Source of the DNA: Candidatus Nomurabacteria bacterium
GTDB taxonomy: Bacteria; Patescibacteriota; Saccharimonadia; Saccharimonadales; Saccharimonadaceae
DNA: 64,000 nt
Direction of reading: 5' to 3'
Assembly (NCBI GenBank): GCA_020631935.1
Contig: JACKGP010000002.1
Location: forward strand, 186,001-250,000
Positions 29,298 through 37,562 of the stretch are shown piece after piece; within the stretch, counting starts at the first letter, position 1; every line of letters begins with the position of its first letter. The position numbers and the translations under genes were made by a program. The notes beneath the pieces were generated by a model. The model searched no databases. It was not told the origin of the DNA and saw nothing but the letters and a program-made list of their open reading frames with translations.

Positions 29298-29478
29298 ACC
29301 TTCGATAAACCGCTCCCTTTTCAGTTTCTAAAATCTCGGCGGGGGTAAAATAAAAAATAGACAGAGGGTTTTTCTGGTGGGGCGCAGCGGGCAGGCTTGC
29401 CTGCAGGCGTCGGGGCTGAGCTTACGCTTCAGCTATTTTGCTCGAAATCAGTTCGAACTTGGTTGTAAAACTCCACCA
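29298..29478 (+). repeat. E1 inverted repeat b, right copy (attR side)
   Basis: 181 bp identical to the complement of 27517-27697. It ends with CCACCA directly before the displaced tRNA-Val terminator. Confidence 0.93.
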
Positions 29479-29482
29479 GTAG

Positions 29483-29510
29483 AATGCCGACACTGATCGG
29501 TATTTTTTAT
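29483..29510 (+). terminator. Displaced tRNA-Val terminator
   Basis: Stem AATGCCGA/TCGGTATT (one G-U on the plus-strand RNA) then TTTTTTATT, 4 nt after the right CCACCA of E1. Before insertion it would directly follow tRNA-Val. Confidence 0.8.
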
Positions 29511-29648
29511 TGTCAAACTTCTCCACACATCGTTAATGTTTTCCACGGGGTACTATCCCAATTATTACACAGTCGTATTCACTTCATGATATAAGCAGGT
29601 TCGGTGTGTTCCATTGACTTTTTAACACACTTATGCTAATATAAAAAT

Positions 29649-29789
29649 ATGTCTAAAGATATGATTTCATCACGACACGCGAATAACCTCTCGAAGCTGG
29701 CTAATTTCAGTCTAGAGTTTGAGTCTAATCGCACCATTCCAGAAGAACGAGCCCGCACAAAAAGACGTGCCAGTTCTGAGGCTAAATAG
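29649..29789 (+). CDS. Small basic protein, 46 aa
   Basis: Begins MSKDMISSRHANNLSKLANF; rich in R, S and E; not recognised. No Shine-Dalgarno, but a near-consensus promoter (TTGACT, 17 nt, extended TG, TAATAT) ends exactly 6 nt before the ATG, so transcription should start on the start codon. That promoter is the main evidence for the gene. Region 29511-29648 otherwise holds nothing. Confidence 0.55.
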   Translation: MSKDMISSRHANNLSKLANFSLEFESNRTIPEERARTKRRASSEAK

Positions 29790-29852
29790 GGATATCGTGA
29801 CACTCTAAACGTTACTGCCCGATTTATATATATCCTACTCGCAGAGACGCTC

Positions 29853-31478
29853 CTAGCGCATTTTCTTTTGTGCTACCGTAGCCTTCTCGGTGACATCAAA
29901 TTTATCCATGTATTTGCCGAACATAAGCCGTGTTTGCGAGTAAAATGCAGACAATGATGTATACAGCAAGGCTGTAACTGGCATCAGGAACCATTGAAGT
30001 ACCATCCAGATGGTTCTTCTGCGCCTATACCTCTGCGGCCGCTTGGGAAGTAGTTTGAACGACAAAAAAATGGATATCAATAGCCCGATAAGAGCAATCC
30101 GATGAACTAGGCCAAGCACCTCGGGCAACTGGTGCGCGCTAACACTTCGTATAGCCTCAGTGTTAATTAATAAAGGCACCCACCCACCAAAAGTAATGAG
30201 TGGCGGTATAGACGCCAGTGTTACGTGACCGTCCAGCAACCTAACAAACCTAGTAAAGCCAGCCCAGAAAGGCACGGTTCGCTTCTTCGTTAGTACACGC
30301 TCAGCGACATATGGTACGTCACTCGCCCCATATGCCCAACGACGAAGCTGTACGAACTGCGCAACGAGTGTTTTTTTGTATGTGTCAGACATTACGGCGT
30401 CCTGGTAAATCGGTATGAACAGTGGCACAACCTCATAATCGCCATCAAAATGAAAGTAGCTACGCCAGTACTGGTGCCCATCTTCAACAATACTTCGCTT
30501 ACTCCAGAAATCCATCTCTACCAATGCATCCATAGGCTGAGAGTGAGACGCAAAGTTCCTCAGAGTATGGGGGCGCATCGAGCTAATTATGTTCCAAAAC
30601 GAATTTCCCGTAGCAACTACGCGCATCGCGGCGGGAACATCCCATATATTGTTCAAGAACAGTGAAATAGGCTGATACGCTTGATGTTTACGACGTGGAT
30701 TAACTATAAATTCGTATGTTAGATAGTCGAAATACTTCTCGTGAGGCCTATTGTCGCTATCCAGCGTAGTAACAATGACATTTTTATGTTCTATCTTCTT
30801 TTTACTTAGCCACTCGGCAGCTTCTTGGCCTGCGAATGTGATATTCGCACCCTTGCCCACTACTTCGCCTGGCAAGTCCTTTGGGTGCATCACTGGAACG
30901 AAGGCGCCAAATACCGATTTGTACTCTTTCTCAAGCCGCATGGCTGTCTCAGCCGTTGCTGGACCTCCCCGCTCCTCGTACGCCAGAAACACCAATAACC
31001 TGCTACTGTCATAAGAACAGCTCTCTAGAGACTTTAGTGTGCTATTCAAGACTTCGTAAGGCTCGTTATACGTAGCAACTATAACAAGATTATATACCTC
31101 TGATGGCTTTGGAAATATATCTGGATTAGCCGATATACGCTCTAGGTTTTCCTTGTGGTGCAAGAGAGTATTTTTCGGCAAGCTCGATACTGTTAGTGAC
31201 CCGCTTGGATCCTCTAGGTGACTAAGTAGCTCGTTCCAAGAAAGCTTTTCAGCCCTCGCTAGCCTGTTTCTACCACCGATTGTGTGAACTGCTATGCCTA
31301 TAGCCTTAACTAACATAGTAGTAATAACAAGTAGCAGGAATAACGCTGCAAGCAAAGGCGCTACTACAGATAGGACTATCAAAAGAATTACAGATCCATA
31401 GCTTAGTAAACCTGGAAGAATTTCAAAAAAACGATAAAATTTTGTTCGCTTCTTTAGTGGTAGTTCTAAGTTTGTCAT
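29853..31478 (-). CDS. GT2 family membrane glycosyltransferase
   Basis: 541 aa. Two N-terminal helices, a GT-A catalytic domain (VIVATYNEPYEVL; TLDSDNRPHEKYF with the DxD; ED in SIVEDGHQYWRSYFHFDG; QLRRWAYGASD, the QxxRW motif) and three or more C-terminal helices. The pattern is that of processive cellulose- or hyaluronan-synthase-like enzymes. It probably makes or exports a surface polysaccharide or modifies lipid; the sugar is unknown. The ATG overlaps the stop of the upstream gene (ATGA). Confidence 0.88.
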   Translation of the reverse strand: MTNLELPLKKRTKFYRFFEILPGLLSYGSVILLIVLSVVAPLLAALFLLLVITTMLVKAIGIAVHTIGGRNRLARAEKLSWNELLSHLEDPSGSLTVSSLPKNTLLHHKENLERISANPDIFPKPSEVYNLVIVATYNEPYEVLNSTLKSLESCSYDSSRLLVFLAYEERGGPATAETAMRLEKEYKSVFGAFVPVMHPKDLPGEVVGKGANITFAGQEAAEWLSKKKIEHKNVIVTTLDSDNRPHEKYFDYLTYEFIVNPRRKHQAYQPISLFLNNIWDVPAAMRVVATGNSFWNIISSMRPHTLRNFASHSQPMDALVEMDFWSKRSIVEDGHQYWRSYFHFDGDYEVVPLFIPIYQDAVMSDTYKKTLVAQFVQLRRWAYGASDVPYVAERVLTKKRTVPFWAGFTRFVRLLDGHVTLASIPPLITFGGWVPLLINTEAIRSVSAHQLPEVLGLVHRIALIGLLISIFLSFKLLPKRPQRYRRRRTIWMVLQWFLMPVTALLYTSLSAFYSQTRLMFGKYMDKFDVTEKATVAQKKMR

Positions 31479-31858
31479 GATAGATACGCAACACCGAATA
31501 CGCCATGTATGACAAAGAATACTACTGCAAACAGTATTATGGTTAGCCACCCAAACGATAGTGCTAATGACCTCAGGCCTCTTGAGTGAAGCTTACTCAT
31601 AATAGCGACATGGCTAGAAGCATATAGAATTAGAAAGAAGATAAAACCTATAAGATATTGCCAACTTGATCTATAGAACTGTGCCTCTCCAAATGACGTA
31701 TACCGTGTGGCTATTTGGACATCAGATGTATCTATAGCTATAGATACATAGGCAACTAAAAAGATAGCCACGCCGACAATAGCACTGGCAACCATCGCAC
31801 TATGCCGATCTGCGAAAAATATAGCTAAATGTGAATTTTTAGATTCTTTCTTATTCAT
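31475..31858 (-). CDS. Small membrane protein coupled to the glycosyltransferase
   Basis: 127 aa with three hydrophobic helices; not recognised. Good AGGAG site. Its stop overlaps the glycosyltransferase start, so the two are translated together and may work together. Confidence 0.75.
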   Translation of the reverse strand: MNKKESKNSHLAIFFADRHSAMVASAIVGVAIFLVAYVSIAIDTSDVQIATRYTSFGEAQFYRSSWQYLIGFIFFLILYASSHVAIMSKLHSRGLRSLALSFGWLTIILFAVVFFVIHGVFGVAYLS

Positions 31859-31938
31859 AATCTTACTCCTAGGAATCTAAATCCCTAGCTACTTACAAGT
31901 ATACCAAGTTTCATAAAAATAACCGATACTAAAGCCGA

Positions 31939-31967
31939 TTGCAACTGGGGCGAAAATCTGCTATTCT
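31939..31967 (+). promoter_or_regulatory. tRNA-Asp promoter
   Basis: -35 TTGCAA (31939-31944), 17-nt spacer, extended TG, -10 TATTCT (31962-31967); start near 31974. Confidence 0.75.
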
Positions 31968-31982
31968 ACCAAGAGTCTACTT

Positions 31983-32060
31983 GCGCCCGTAGTGAAGTTG
32001 GCCTATCACGCCTCCCTGTCACGGAGGAGATCGCCGGTTCGAATCCGGTCGGGCGCGCCA
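31983..32060 (+). tRNA. tRNA-Asp (GTC)
   Basis: Acceptor GCGCCCG/CGGGCGC, anticodon loop CTGTCAC, G73 (the aspartate identity base), encoded CCA. No element is inserted here, in contrast to tRNA-Val and tRNA-Arg. Confidence 0.95.
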
Positions 32061-32082
32061 AATTCGGATTTTAAAATAAATT

Positions 32083-32106
32083 ACCGCCCATTCGGGTGGT
32101 TTTTGC
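32083..32106 (+). terminator. tRNA-Asp terminator
   Basis: Stem ACCGCCC/GGGTGGT with an ATTC loop and TTTT. It sits in the expected place, 22 nt after the CCA. Confidence 0.8.
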
Positions 32107-32115
32107 ATAAAATGC

Positions 32116-33180
32116 CTATTTTACTTCAAAGTTTTCAAGCTTTGCATCTGGTATATTTATGTACTCGGACACTTTGCCATCTGATTTTAGTCTATTAAAC
32201 CTTTGCTCAAACTCCCGAAGGGGGGCTGATATAAATTCGTACTCGATAGTTCTATTTGTTTTCTTTATAAGCCTGACAAAGTAATATCCGTCGCCATTGG
32301 AAGATTTAAACACATTAGATACCTGGCCTTGCTTTAGCGTACTAGCTAGCTGAGGCAAGCCCCTGTCCTGGTTATTTAAAGGGACCTCACCGGATACACC
32401 ATACTGAATTGAAGCGCTCACCTTTTGCAGTGCGCTAGTAGCTTCCCTTAAACTTTGGCGTTTATTTTTTGCTAAATGTGCAGCTATAGACTCCTGCAGC
32501 CTATTCGCCTCATCATCTATCGCATACGCTGCAGCTCGCGACACAAGACTCTGCTTTATAAGCTGCCTATATTCGTCATAAGAAAGCCCGAGTGTGTCCT
32601 GGGTAGATATGTCGTAAACCTCTTGCGAAACCACGCCATTAGCAGTCTTTCTGTGGCCATCAACCACATCCTGCACTTCCTTATCTGATATTCTGATGTT
32701 TTTCTCTTTAGCTATTTTTTCTGCAAAAGAGTTGCGCTCAACCAAATCAAGAACACTTCGCTTCATAAAATCTAGCTGCCTCTTGCCATCTTGACCAGAT
32801 AGATTAACCCTAGCATCGTCTCGCAAATATTTTTCGGATGCGCGGTACCTGAGCAAATAATCGCTATAGCGCACGTTATACCCATCCACGGATGCTACCG
32901 GAACAGGTACGAACGAGGTTACACGATACATAAACTCGCTTGTATTCTGTTCTTTATAGAGTTGCCACCAACCAAGTACCGTTAGGCCTACTACCGCCAC
33001 TACACTGATTAGAATTGCGTTTATAACCAGCTTATGGCGCACATACTGGTGCGGATACTTAAATCTACGGCCGCCAGCCAATATCTTCTCTCTGTGCTCG
33101 GCGATAGTTTGGTTGGTTATGGCACCCGAGGAGGTATTCTTAGCTTCCTTCTTCCTAATCTTTTGTCGGATCTTCTTCAT
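32116..33180 (-). CDS. Membrane-anchored SurA/PpiC-like peptidyl-prolyl isomerase
   Basis: 354 aa from the ATG at 33180 (AGGGAG upstream; the frame opens earlier without a ribosome site). Basic N-terminus, one transmembrane helix (LVINAILISVVAVVGLTVLG), a SurA N-terminal-like helical chaperone domain (SVLDLVERNSFAEKIAKEKNIRISDKEV) and a parvulin-like domain (VSGEVPLNNQDRGLPQLASTLKQGQVSNVFKSSNGDGYYFVRL). It likely folds exported proteins outside the membrane, such as the pilins and the LPxTG protein. Overlaps the upstream PH-domain gene by 26 nt. Confidence 0.82.
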   Translation of the reverse strand: MKKIRQKIRKKEAKNTSSGAITNQTIAEHREKILAGGRRFKYPHQYVRHKLVINAILISVVAVVGLTVLGWWQLYKEQNTSEFMYRVTSFVPVPVASVDGYNVRYSDYLLRYRASEKYLRDDARVNLSGQDGKRQLDFMKRSVLDLVERNSFAEKIAKEKNIRISDKEVQDVVDGHRKTANGVVSQEVYDISTQDTLGLSYDEYRQLIKQSLVSRAAAYAIDDEANRLQESIAAHLAKNKRQSLREATSALQKVSASIQYGVSGEVPLNNQDRGLPQLASTLKQGQVSNVFKSSNGDGYYFVRLIKKTNRTIEYEFISAPLREFEQRFNRLKSDGKVSEYINIPDAKLENFEVK

Positions 33181-33688
33181 AAACTCCCTGTTGTGATTTT
33201 GACACTGCATCTTGCAACATGTTGTAAACTTTTGCTGGATGTTCGGCTTTTCGGATAACAAGGTCACCTACAAAGGTTTGTACAACTATGGTACCAAACC
33301 CAAAAACTTCTCCTGTAAAGCCAGGTATATTATAGCTTATGTTCTGAATCTTCGATAGCTGCAACTCCACAACATCTGTACCAAAAAAACCTATTTGCGT
33401 AACCTGTCGAAGACGCTGATCAGTAACGATAAAAACAGTGTAGTACCAGAGCATGAAGTGATAGAAAAATACAACAAGCCCAATCACAAGGCCAATTAGC
33501 GGAAGAATGAATAACTCTAGGACATTCTGCCAAATAAGAGGTGGTATTGAAAGTACCGCAAACGGTATCAGTAGGCCATAGAAACCCTTTCGCATTGCGA
33601 TAATATGTCGACGAAACACATAGAGTAACTGCTCTCCGTCTCGCTGACCCTCAAACTGCCTTTTCGGCTTCGCCCCATCCTTCTTCAT
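33155..33688 (-). CDS. Membrane protein with bacterial PH domain
   Basis: 177 aa. Two hydrophobic helices (residues 35-85) followed by a YdbT/bPH2-type PH domain (YTVFIVTDQRLRQVTQIGFFGTDVVELQLSKIQNI...FGFGTIVVQT). The family is common in Gram-positive-like bacteria; its role is unclear. Its start region overlaps the 3' end of the E2 recombinase frame by 4 nt, a result of the E2 insertion. Confidence 0.82.
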   Translation of the reverse strand: MKKDGAKPKRQFEGQRDGEQLLYVFRRHIIAMRKGFYGLLIPFAVLSIPPLIWQNVLELFILPLIGLVIGLVVFFYHFMLWYYTVFIVTDQRLRQVTQIGFFGTDVVELQLSKIQNISYNIPGFTGEVFGFGTIVVQTFVGDLVIRKAEHPAKVYNMLQDAVSKSQQGVYEEDPTKD

Positions 33689-35346
33689 ATATCTATAAGT
33701 ATACCAAACTGAGTCGTGCTACAATACTTACTGTTACATAAGCCTCGGTAGCTCAATTGGATAGAGCAGCTCCGTCCTAAGGAGAAGGTTGCAGGTTCGA
33801 CTCCTGCCCGGGGTACCATTTCGGAACAAAATTGGAAATCGTCGCCCGTGAGGGCGGCTTTTTCTTTGGTTTTGCGTAGCAAAAACCAAATGTTCTTGGG
33901 GGAAGAAATTTCTAGGGCAGCCGTTGGCTGCACTTTTTTGGATTTTAGAAACAGGTTCAATCCTTCGATTTCAAGCAATGCCTGCTTTTTGGCAAATAGG
34001 TCGCTATCTTTTGCGATTCTCTTGAGAGAAACGGCCGTTTTTAGCCATTGTCGCATAGGTTCTATCCACGCATTGGCGGCAAGCGTTAGCTTGCCGATTT
34101 GTTCTTCTAGCGACTTCTTCTCGCTCATCAGTTCGGCTTGCTTTGCCCGATACGTTGGTTGGTCTATGTCTTGGTTGAGGTAACTGTCCAAAAGTCGCTG
34201 GAGCTTGTCCTGCAAGCCTGTGATTTGTATTTGAGCGTCAGCGATAAACACCGCAGAACTTTGTTCTGCTTTCTTCTCGTCATCATCGAGCATTGTCGTG
34301 AGGGCGTTAGCCCACGACTTGGGCAGAGCGTAGCCCTGCACAATGTCCGAGACTTGTGTTACTAGGTCTGGTTCAGTTATGGCTGACTCGGTGCAACGAA
34401 TAGTCTTGTTCTTCCTCGTGCAGTGATAATACACATACTCATGGACATTGCCGTTCTTTTGGTGCTTGATTTTCTTTTCAGCAGTGATAGACATCTTGCA
34501 CGCTCCGCACTGTAACAACCCGCAAAGTATTTGCGGTACGTTGGTCGATTTCTGGGGCTTGCTTCGTCTTTTGAGGATTGCCTGTACTCGGTCAAACAAT
34601 TGTTTGTCGATTATTGCTTTGTGTTTACCGTCGTGAACCTCGCCACCATAGCGGAAATGTCCGTAGTAAAAAGGATTTGAGAGTATTCTGGTTATTTGGT
34701 CTCGGTGCAACGCTTTGCCGCCTTTGGTTGTAATACCGTTTTCTTTCAGATAGTTAGCAATATCTTGCAAGCGTTGGTCGCCCTCGGCGTACCGCTCAAA
34801 AGCGGTGATAATAATCAGTGAACGTCGTCTATCGACGATAATCGTCTTATGTCTGATATCGTTGATATACCCGATAGGGGCGATGCTCGGATAATGTCCG
34901 AGACGGACTTTATGTCGTAAGCCGCGTTTTGTGTTCTCTGAGAGATTGTCTACATAATATTTCGACTGGCTAAACGCCATAGACAACATAAACTTGCCCT
35001 GAGAAGTGTTTTCGAACCAAAAGCTCGGAAACTTGAGAGCGGTCAGCAATAACTGGTCGAGCAAGTAGATGATTTGTCCACCGTCTACACTATTTCTAGC
35101 CAATCTGTCGGGGTGCCACGCAATAATTCCGTCAGCCTTGCCTTCTTGTATCTGTTCGAGCATTGTATTGAACTTTGGACGACCGGGAATCTTTGCAGAT
35201 TTCTTTTCGACAATTGTATCAACGATTGTCAGGCTGTTATCTCTTGCAAACTTTCGCAGCTCGACTAGCTGTGCCTCGACAGACAATACTTGTTTATCTT
35301 CGACATCTGTCGATTTCCGTACATACAGGAAATACTTTTCGCTCAT
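33685..35346 (-). CDS. Large serine recombinase of E2
   Basis: 553 aa, homologous to the E1 enzyme over its full length: Ser in YVRKSTD, DRLARNS, IGYINDIRHKT, zinc ribbon CGLLQCGACKM...HCTRKNKTIRC and a similar coiled coil. Start at 35346 behind AAGGGGG. The frame runs through the att core and the antisense of tRNA-Arg, adding a chromosomal tail of about 39 residues (GVEPATFSLGRSC...). In the circle it would end CFYLSARTYFTTKC, which aligns with the E1 circular tail (FY..., RT.F). It presumably integrates and excises E2. Confidence 0.92.
   Translation of the reverse strand: MSEKYFLYVRKSTDVEDKQVLSVEAQLVELRKFARDNSLTIVDTIVEKKSAKIPGRPKFNTMLEQIQEGKADGIIAWHPDRLARNSVDGGQIIYLLDQLLLTALKFPSFWFENTSQGKFMLSMAFSQSKYYVDNLSENTKRGLRHKVRLGHYPSIAPIGYINDIRHKTIIVDRRRSLIIITAFERYAEGDQRLQDIANYLKENGITTKGGKALHRDQITRILSNPFYYGHFRYGGEVHDGKHKAIIDKQLFDRVQAILKRRSKPQKSTNVPQILCGLLQCGACKMSITAEKKIKHQKNGNVHEYVYYHCTRKNKTIRCTESAITEPDLVTQVSDIVQGYALPKSWANALTTMLDDDEKKAEQSSAVFIADAQIQITGLQDKLQRLLDSYLNQDIDQPTYRAKQAELMSEKKSLEEQIGKLTLAANAWIEPMRQWLKTAVSLKRIAKDSDLFAKKQALLEIEGLNLFLKSKKVQPTAALEISSPKNIWFLLRKTKEKAALTGDDFQFCSEMVPRAGVEPATFSLGRSCSIQLSYRGLCNSKYCSTTQFGILIDI
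33742..33818 (+). tRNA. tRNA-Arg (CCT), integration target of E2
   Basis: Acceptor GCCTCGG/CCGGGGT (G1-U72 wobble), anticodon loop GTCCTAA, A73 and encoded CCA; position 27-43 is a G-A mismatch. E2 follows immediately. The last five bases TACCA recur at the far end of E2 (38276-38280). An extended -10 TGCTACAAT lies at about 33717-33725. Confidence 0.95.
33814..33948 (+). repeat. E2 inverted repeat a, left copy
   Basis: 135 bp, complement of 35499-35634 apart from one A/T-run length difference. It contains the hairpin CGCCC-GTGA-GGGCG plus T-run that can replace the tRNA-Arg terminator. Confidence 0.92.
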
Positions 35347-35364
35347 AATGCCCCCTTGAACTTA

Positions 35365-35464
35365 AATAGCCGCCTCGCTGGACACAATTTAGAGATATCT
35401 CAAAAATTGTACGAGACGGCTATTCAAGCCAAATAAGAAAAGATATCTCTGCTAAATTGTGTCC
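35365..35464 (-). promoter_or_regulatory. Two-state RNA leader of the E2 recombinase
   Basis: S1: 35441-35464 pairs with 35380-35400 (about 20 bp, small bulge) and begins at the predicted transcription start. S2: loop segment 35412-35424 pairs over 13 positions (one G-U) with 35365-35377, next to the ribosome site. Compared with E1, S2 shows two fully compensatory pair changes; S1 sequence is unrelated but its position is kept. Confidence 0.75.
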
Positions 35465-35470
35465 ACTTCT

Positions 35471-35476
35471 ATTTTA
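35471..35476 (-). promoter_or_regulatory. -10 box of the E2 recombinase
   Basis: TAAAAT on the minus strand, 7 nt before stem S1, as in E1. A terminator hairpin CCGCC-TAC-GGCGG followed by TTTTCTT lies upstream at about 35481-35500. Confidence 0.6.
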
Positions 35477-35498
35477 CCAAGAAAACCGCCTACGGCGG

Positions 35499-35870
35499 CT
35501 AAAATCCAAAAAAAGTGCAGCCAACGGCTGCCCTAGAAATTTCTTCCCCCAAGAACATTTGGTTTTTGCTACGCAAAACCAAAGAAAAAGCCGCCCTCAC
35601 GGGCGACGATTTCCAATTTTGTTCCGAAATGGTATGTTTCTACCTTTCCGCTCGAACCTATTTTACCACGAAGTGCTAAAGCTCAGCCCCGACGCCTGCG
35701 GGCGTGAAACGCCCGCTCGCCCCACCAGAAAAACCCTTTGCCTTATTTTTTGATTTTCCCTCGCCGAGATTTATTTTGTAGTTGAAAAGGGTGTTTTCTG
35801 GTGGTTCGACTGCCAGCATTGGCAGAGGCGGCGGGGCTTCGCTGTGGCGACATAGCCGCCGTGCTCCGCA
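35499..35870 (-). repeat. E2 internal inverted att junction (attP-like copy)
   Basis: Reverse complement of the right end (38040-38280) joined through TACCA to the left end (to 33948). One 1-nt gap and one mismatch in about 372 bp. It encodes the last residues of the recombinase with the presumed native tail. A hairpin GCGGGCGT-GAA-ACGCCCGC at about 35697-35715 replaces the E1 hairpin at the same place. Confidence 0.9.
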
Positions 35871-35877
35871 TGAACCT

Positions 35878-37047
35878 TTAAACGAAGTCCCAGGTGACTG
35901 GTTCTTTAGCCCGTTCTTCACGCTGACGCTTCCACTCTTGTTCTTGAGCAATGCGTTCAGCAATCCATTGGGGACTTGAATAGTTCCTAACAGACTCTTT
36001 GCTAGTAGCTATGCTCTCATCGATCTTAGCGAGAGCTTTCTGTTGTGTATCGCCCGTTAATTTAGCCGCAACTACGTTGCGGTATCTCTCTAGTACCTCA
36101 AGGTTGGCTTCCATAAACTCCAAGTCACTAGAGTAATCTTCGGGTGTCTTCTCTGATTTATAAGGCTTACCATAGAAACCAGCACTATTTATCGGTGTCG
36201 TCATCCAACCAACAACCTCTCCAAGCTCTTGGTCGGCAGAATTCTTTCCTGCAACTTTTGAGGAGTGGTAGTCTACGATACCATAGCCTTCTTCGGGGTC
36301 ATAAAAGATATTTGAAGGCTTAGGATCAATTTCAATGCCGTGTTCGCTGACTGCTATGAGGGTGTCTACAAGCTCTCCGAGCTGTTGATCAGTTACTCCA
36401 TGAATTTCTTTGAGAGTTAAATCTCCAGTTTCTTTACCTGGCATTACTTCGGCTACAGTAACACCGTCTTTGTACGAAGCAGCGACTATTTGCTCTAAGT
36501 GGGGGATACCCTTACCCAAAACAGCACCTGCAAGATGACTGTCTATCGTAGAAGGGTTGGAAGCGTCGCCATTTGGTACTCGGACTGCATAAGATTTGTT
36601 ACCCTCGCTGATTGAGAAAACCATAGCGTTTGAACCATTACCCAAGAAATTAGGGTGTTCCTTGCGTCGTGCTGGGTCTGCGAGCTCGGCTCTAAGTGTT
36701 GCAATAGTTGACTCAAAATGATCGTATGCTTGTAGCATTTCAGCACGACCTTGGATTGCCTCGTACCGTGAGCCACCTACTGAACGCAAGAAATCGGTAT
36801 ATTCAGAAGATGTAGCAACTGTTCGCTCTGTTCCTTCTGGCACTCTCAAACTATTATTGCCATTGTTATCTTTGTGGTATTCGGTAGATTTAGTAACCCG
36901 TGTAATATCTCCTACTTGACTTATTGCTAAGTTGCCGAGGTTATTAAAGATGTGTCCGCTATCTTGATAGTGCTCGACTCGCTCTGCGGCAAATGTAGCT
37001 AATTGAGCTTGAATTACTTCTGGTGGTTTCGGTGTGGTTTCTGACAT
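35878..37047 (-). CDS. E2 cargo: protein-kinase-like protein
   Basis: 389 aa from ATG 37047 (a start at 37083 is possible; neither has a ribosome site). The kinase fold is suggested by a glycine loop LGNGSNAMVFSI (about residues 135-146), SYAVRVP where Arg stands at the usual Lys, the catalytic-loop-like EIDPKPSNIFYD, and GIVDYHSS in place of DFG. The deviations leave open a pseudokinase or an aminoglycoside-phosphotransferase-like enzyme. The N-terminal 130 residues are not recognised. First of three cargo genes on one strand. Confidence 0.65.
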   Translation of the reverse strand: MSETTPKPPEVIQAQLATFAAERVEHYQDSGHIFNNLGNLAISQVGDITRVTKSTEYHKDNNGNNSLRVPEGTERTVATSSEYTDFLRSVGGSRYEAIQGRAEMLQAYDHFESTIATLRAELADPARRKEHPNFLGNGSNAMVFSISEGNKSYAVRVPNGDASNPSTIDSHLAGAVLGKGIPHLEQIVAASYKDGVTVAEVMPGKETGDLTLKEIHGVTDQQLGELVDTLIAVSEHGIEIDPKPSNIFYDPEEGYGIVDYHSSKVAGKNSADQELGEVVGWMTTPINSAGFYGKPYKSEKTPEDYSSDLEFMEANLEVLERYRNVVAAKLTGDTQQKALAKIDESIATSKESVRNYSSPQWIAERIAQEQEWKRQREERAKEPVTWDFV

Positions 37048-37115
37048 ATTTGTTTTTGAGATTAACTGTAAGCATACTAGCATATTTTTTGCTTTATGTC
37101 AATCTGCTGTTCTTG

Positions 37116-37562
37116 TTAGATATTCTGAAGAATCATCCTCAGATAATCATACTTCGGCTCATCAATCTCTTTAAGCTGCTCAAGAGATATAAATGCGACT
37201 TCGTCGCCGTCATCACCTGGAGAAAAATCCATTATATCGGGCTTAATGATAAAGATGAGTCGCACCTGAAGTACTTTCGCGTTTTTCAGCTCTGCTGGGT
37301 CATCGACATGAGCAATTCGATAGGTGAAATCGCCAGTGAGATTAACCTCTTCCTTCATTTCACGAGCAATGGCTGTTTTTATATCCTCTCCATGATCCAT
37401 GCCACCACCTGGCAAGTCCCACCAATCACGTCCGCTTTCTTTGACAAATAAAATCTCGCCAGCGTTGTTAAGAATGATACCTTTGATAGATAGCCTATAA
37501 AGATAATCTGTTTTACGGCTACTATCTGGGTGTCCGACCACTCCATGCACTTCGCCGGTCAT
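37116..37562 (-). CDS. E2 cargo: NUDIX hydrolase
   Basis: 148 aa. The Nudix box is GGMDHGE followed by seven residues and REMKEEVNL (the usual G near its end is N), which binds the metal ions that hydrolyse nucleoside-diphosphate-X compounds. Substrate not deducible. Its start overlaps the end of the upstream HIT gene by 4 nt, so the two are coupled. Confidence 0.88.
   Translation of the reverse strand: MTGEVHGVVGHPDSSRKTDYLYRLSIKGIILNNAGEILFVKESGRDWWDLPGGGMDHGEDIKTAIAREMKEEVNLTGDFTYRIAHVDDPAELKNAKVLQVRLIFIIKPDIMDFSPGDDGDEVAFISLEQLKEIDEPKYDYLRMILQNI

Larger units (their letters stand above)
25682..29478. mobile_element. Integrative element E1 in tRNA-Val
   Basis: 3797 bp between two CCACCA copies. 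Order: left end, serine recombinase, inverted copy of the att junction, cargo block, right end. The recombinase arm is bounded by 116-bp inverted repeats (25676-25791, 27407-27522) and the cargo arm by 181-bp inverted repeats (27517-27697, 29298-29478), all perfect as read. The cargo is visibly richer in G+C than the surroundings. Boundaries come from the repeat ends and the displaced tRNA terminator. Confidence 0.88.
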
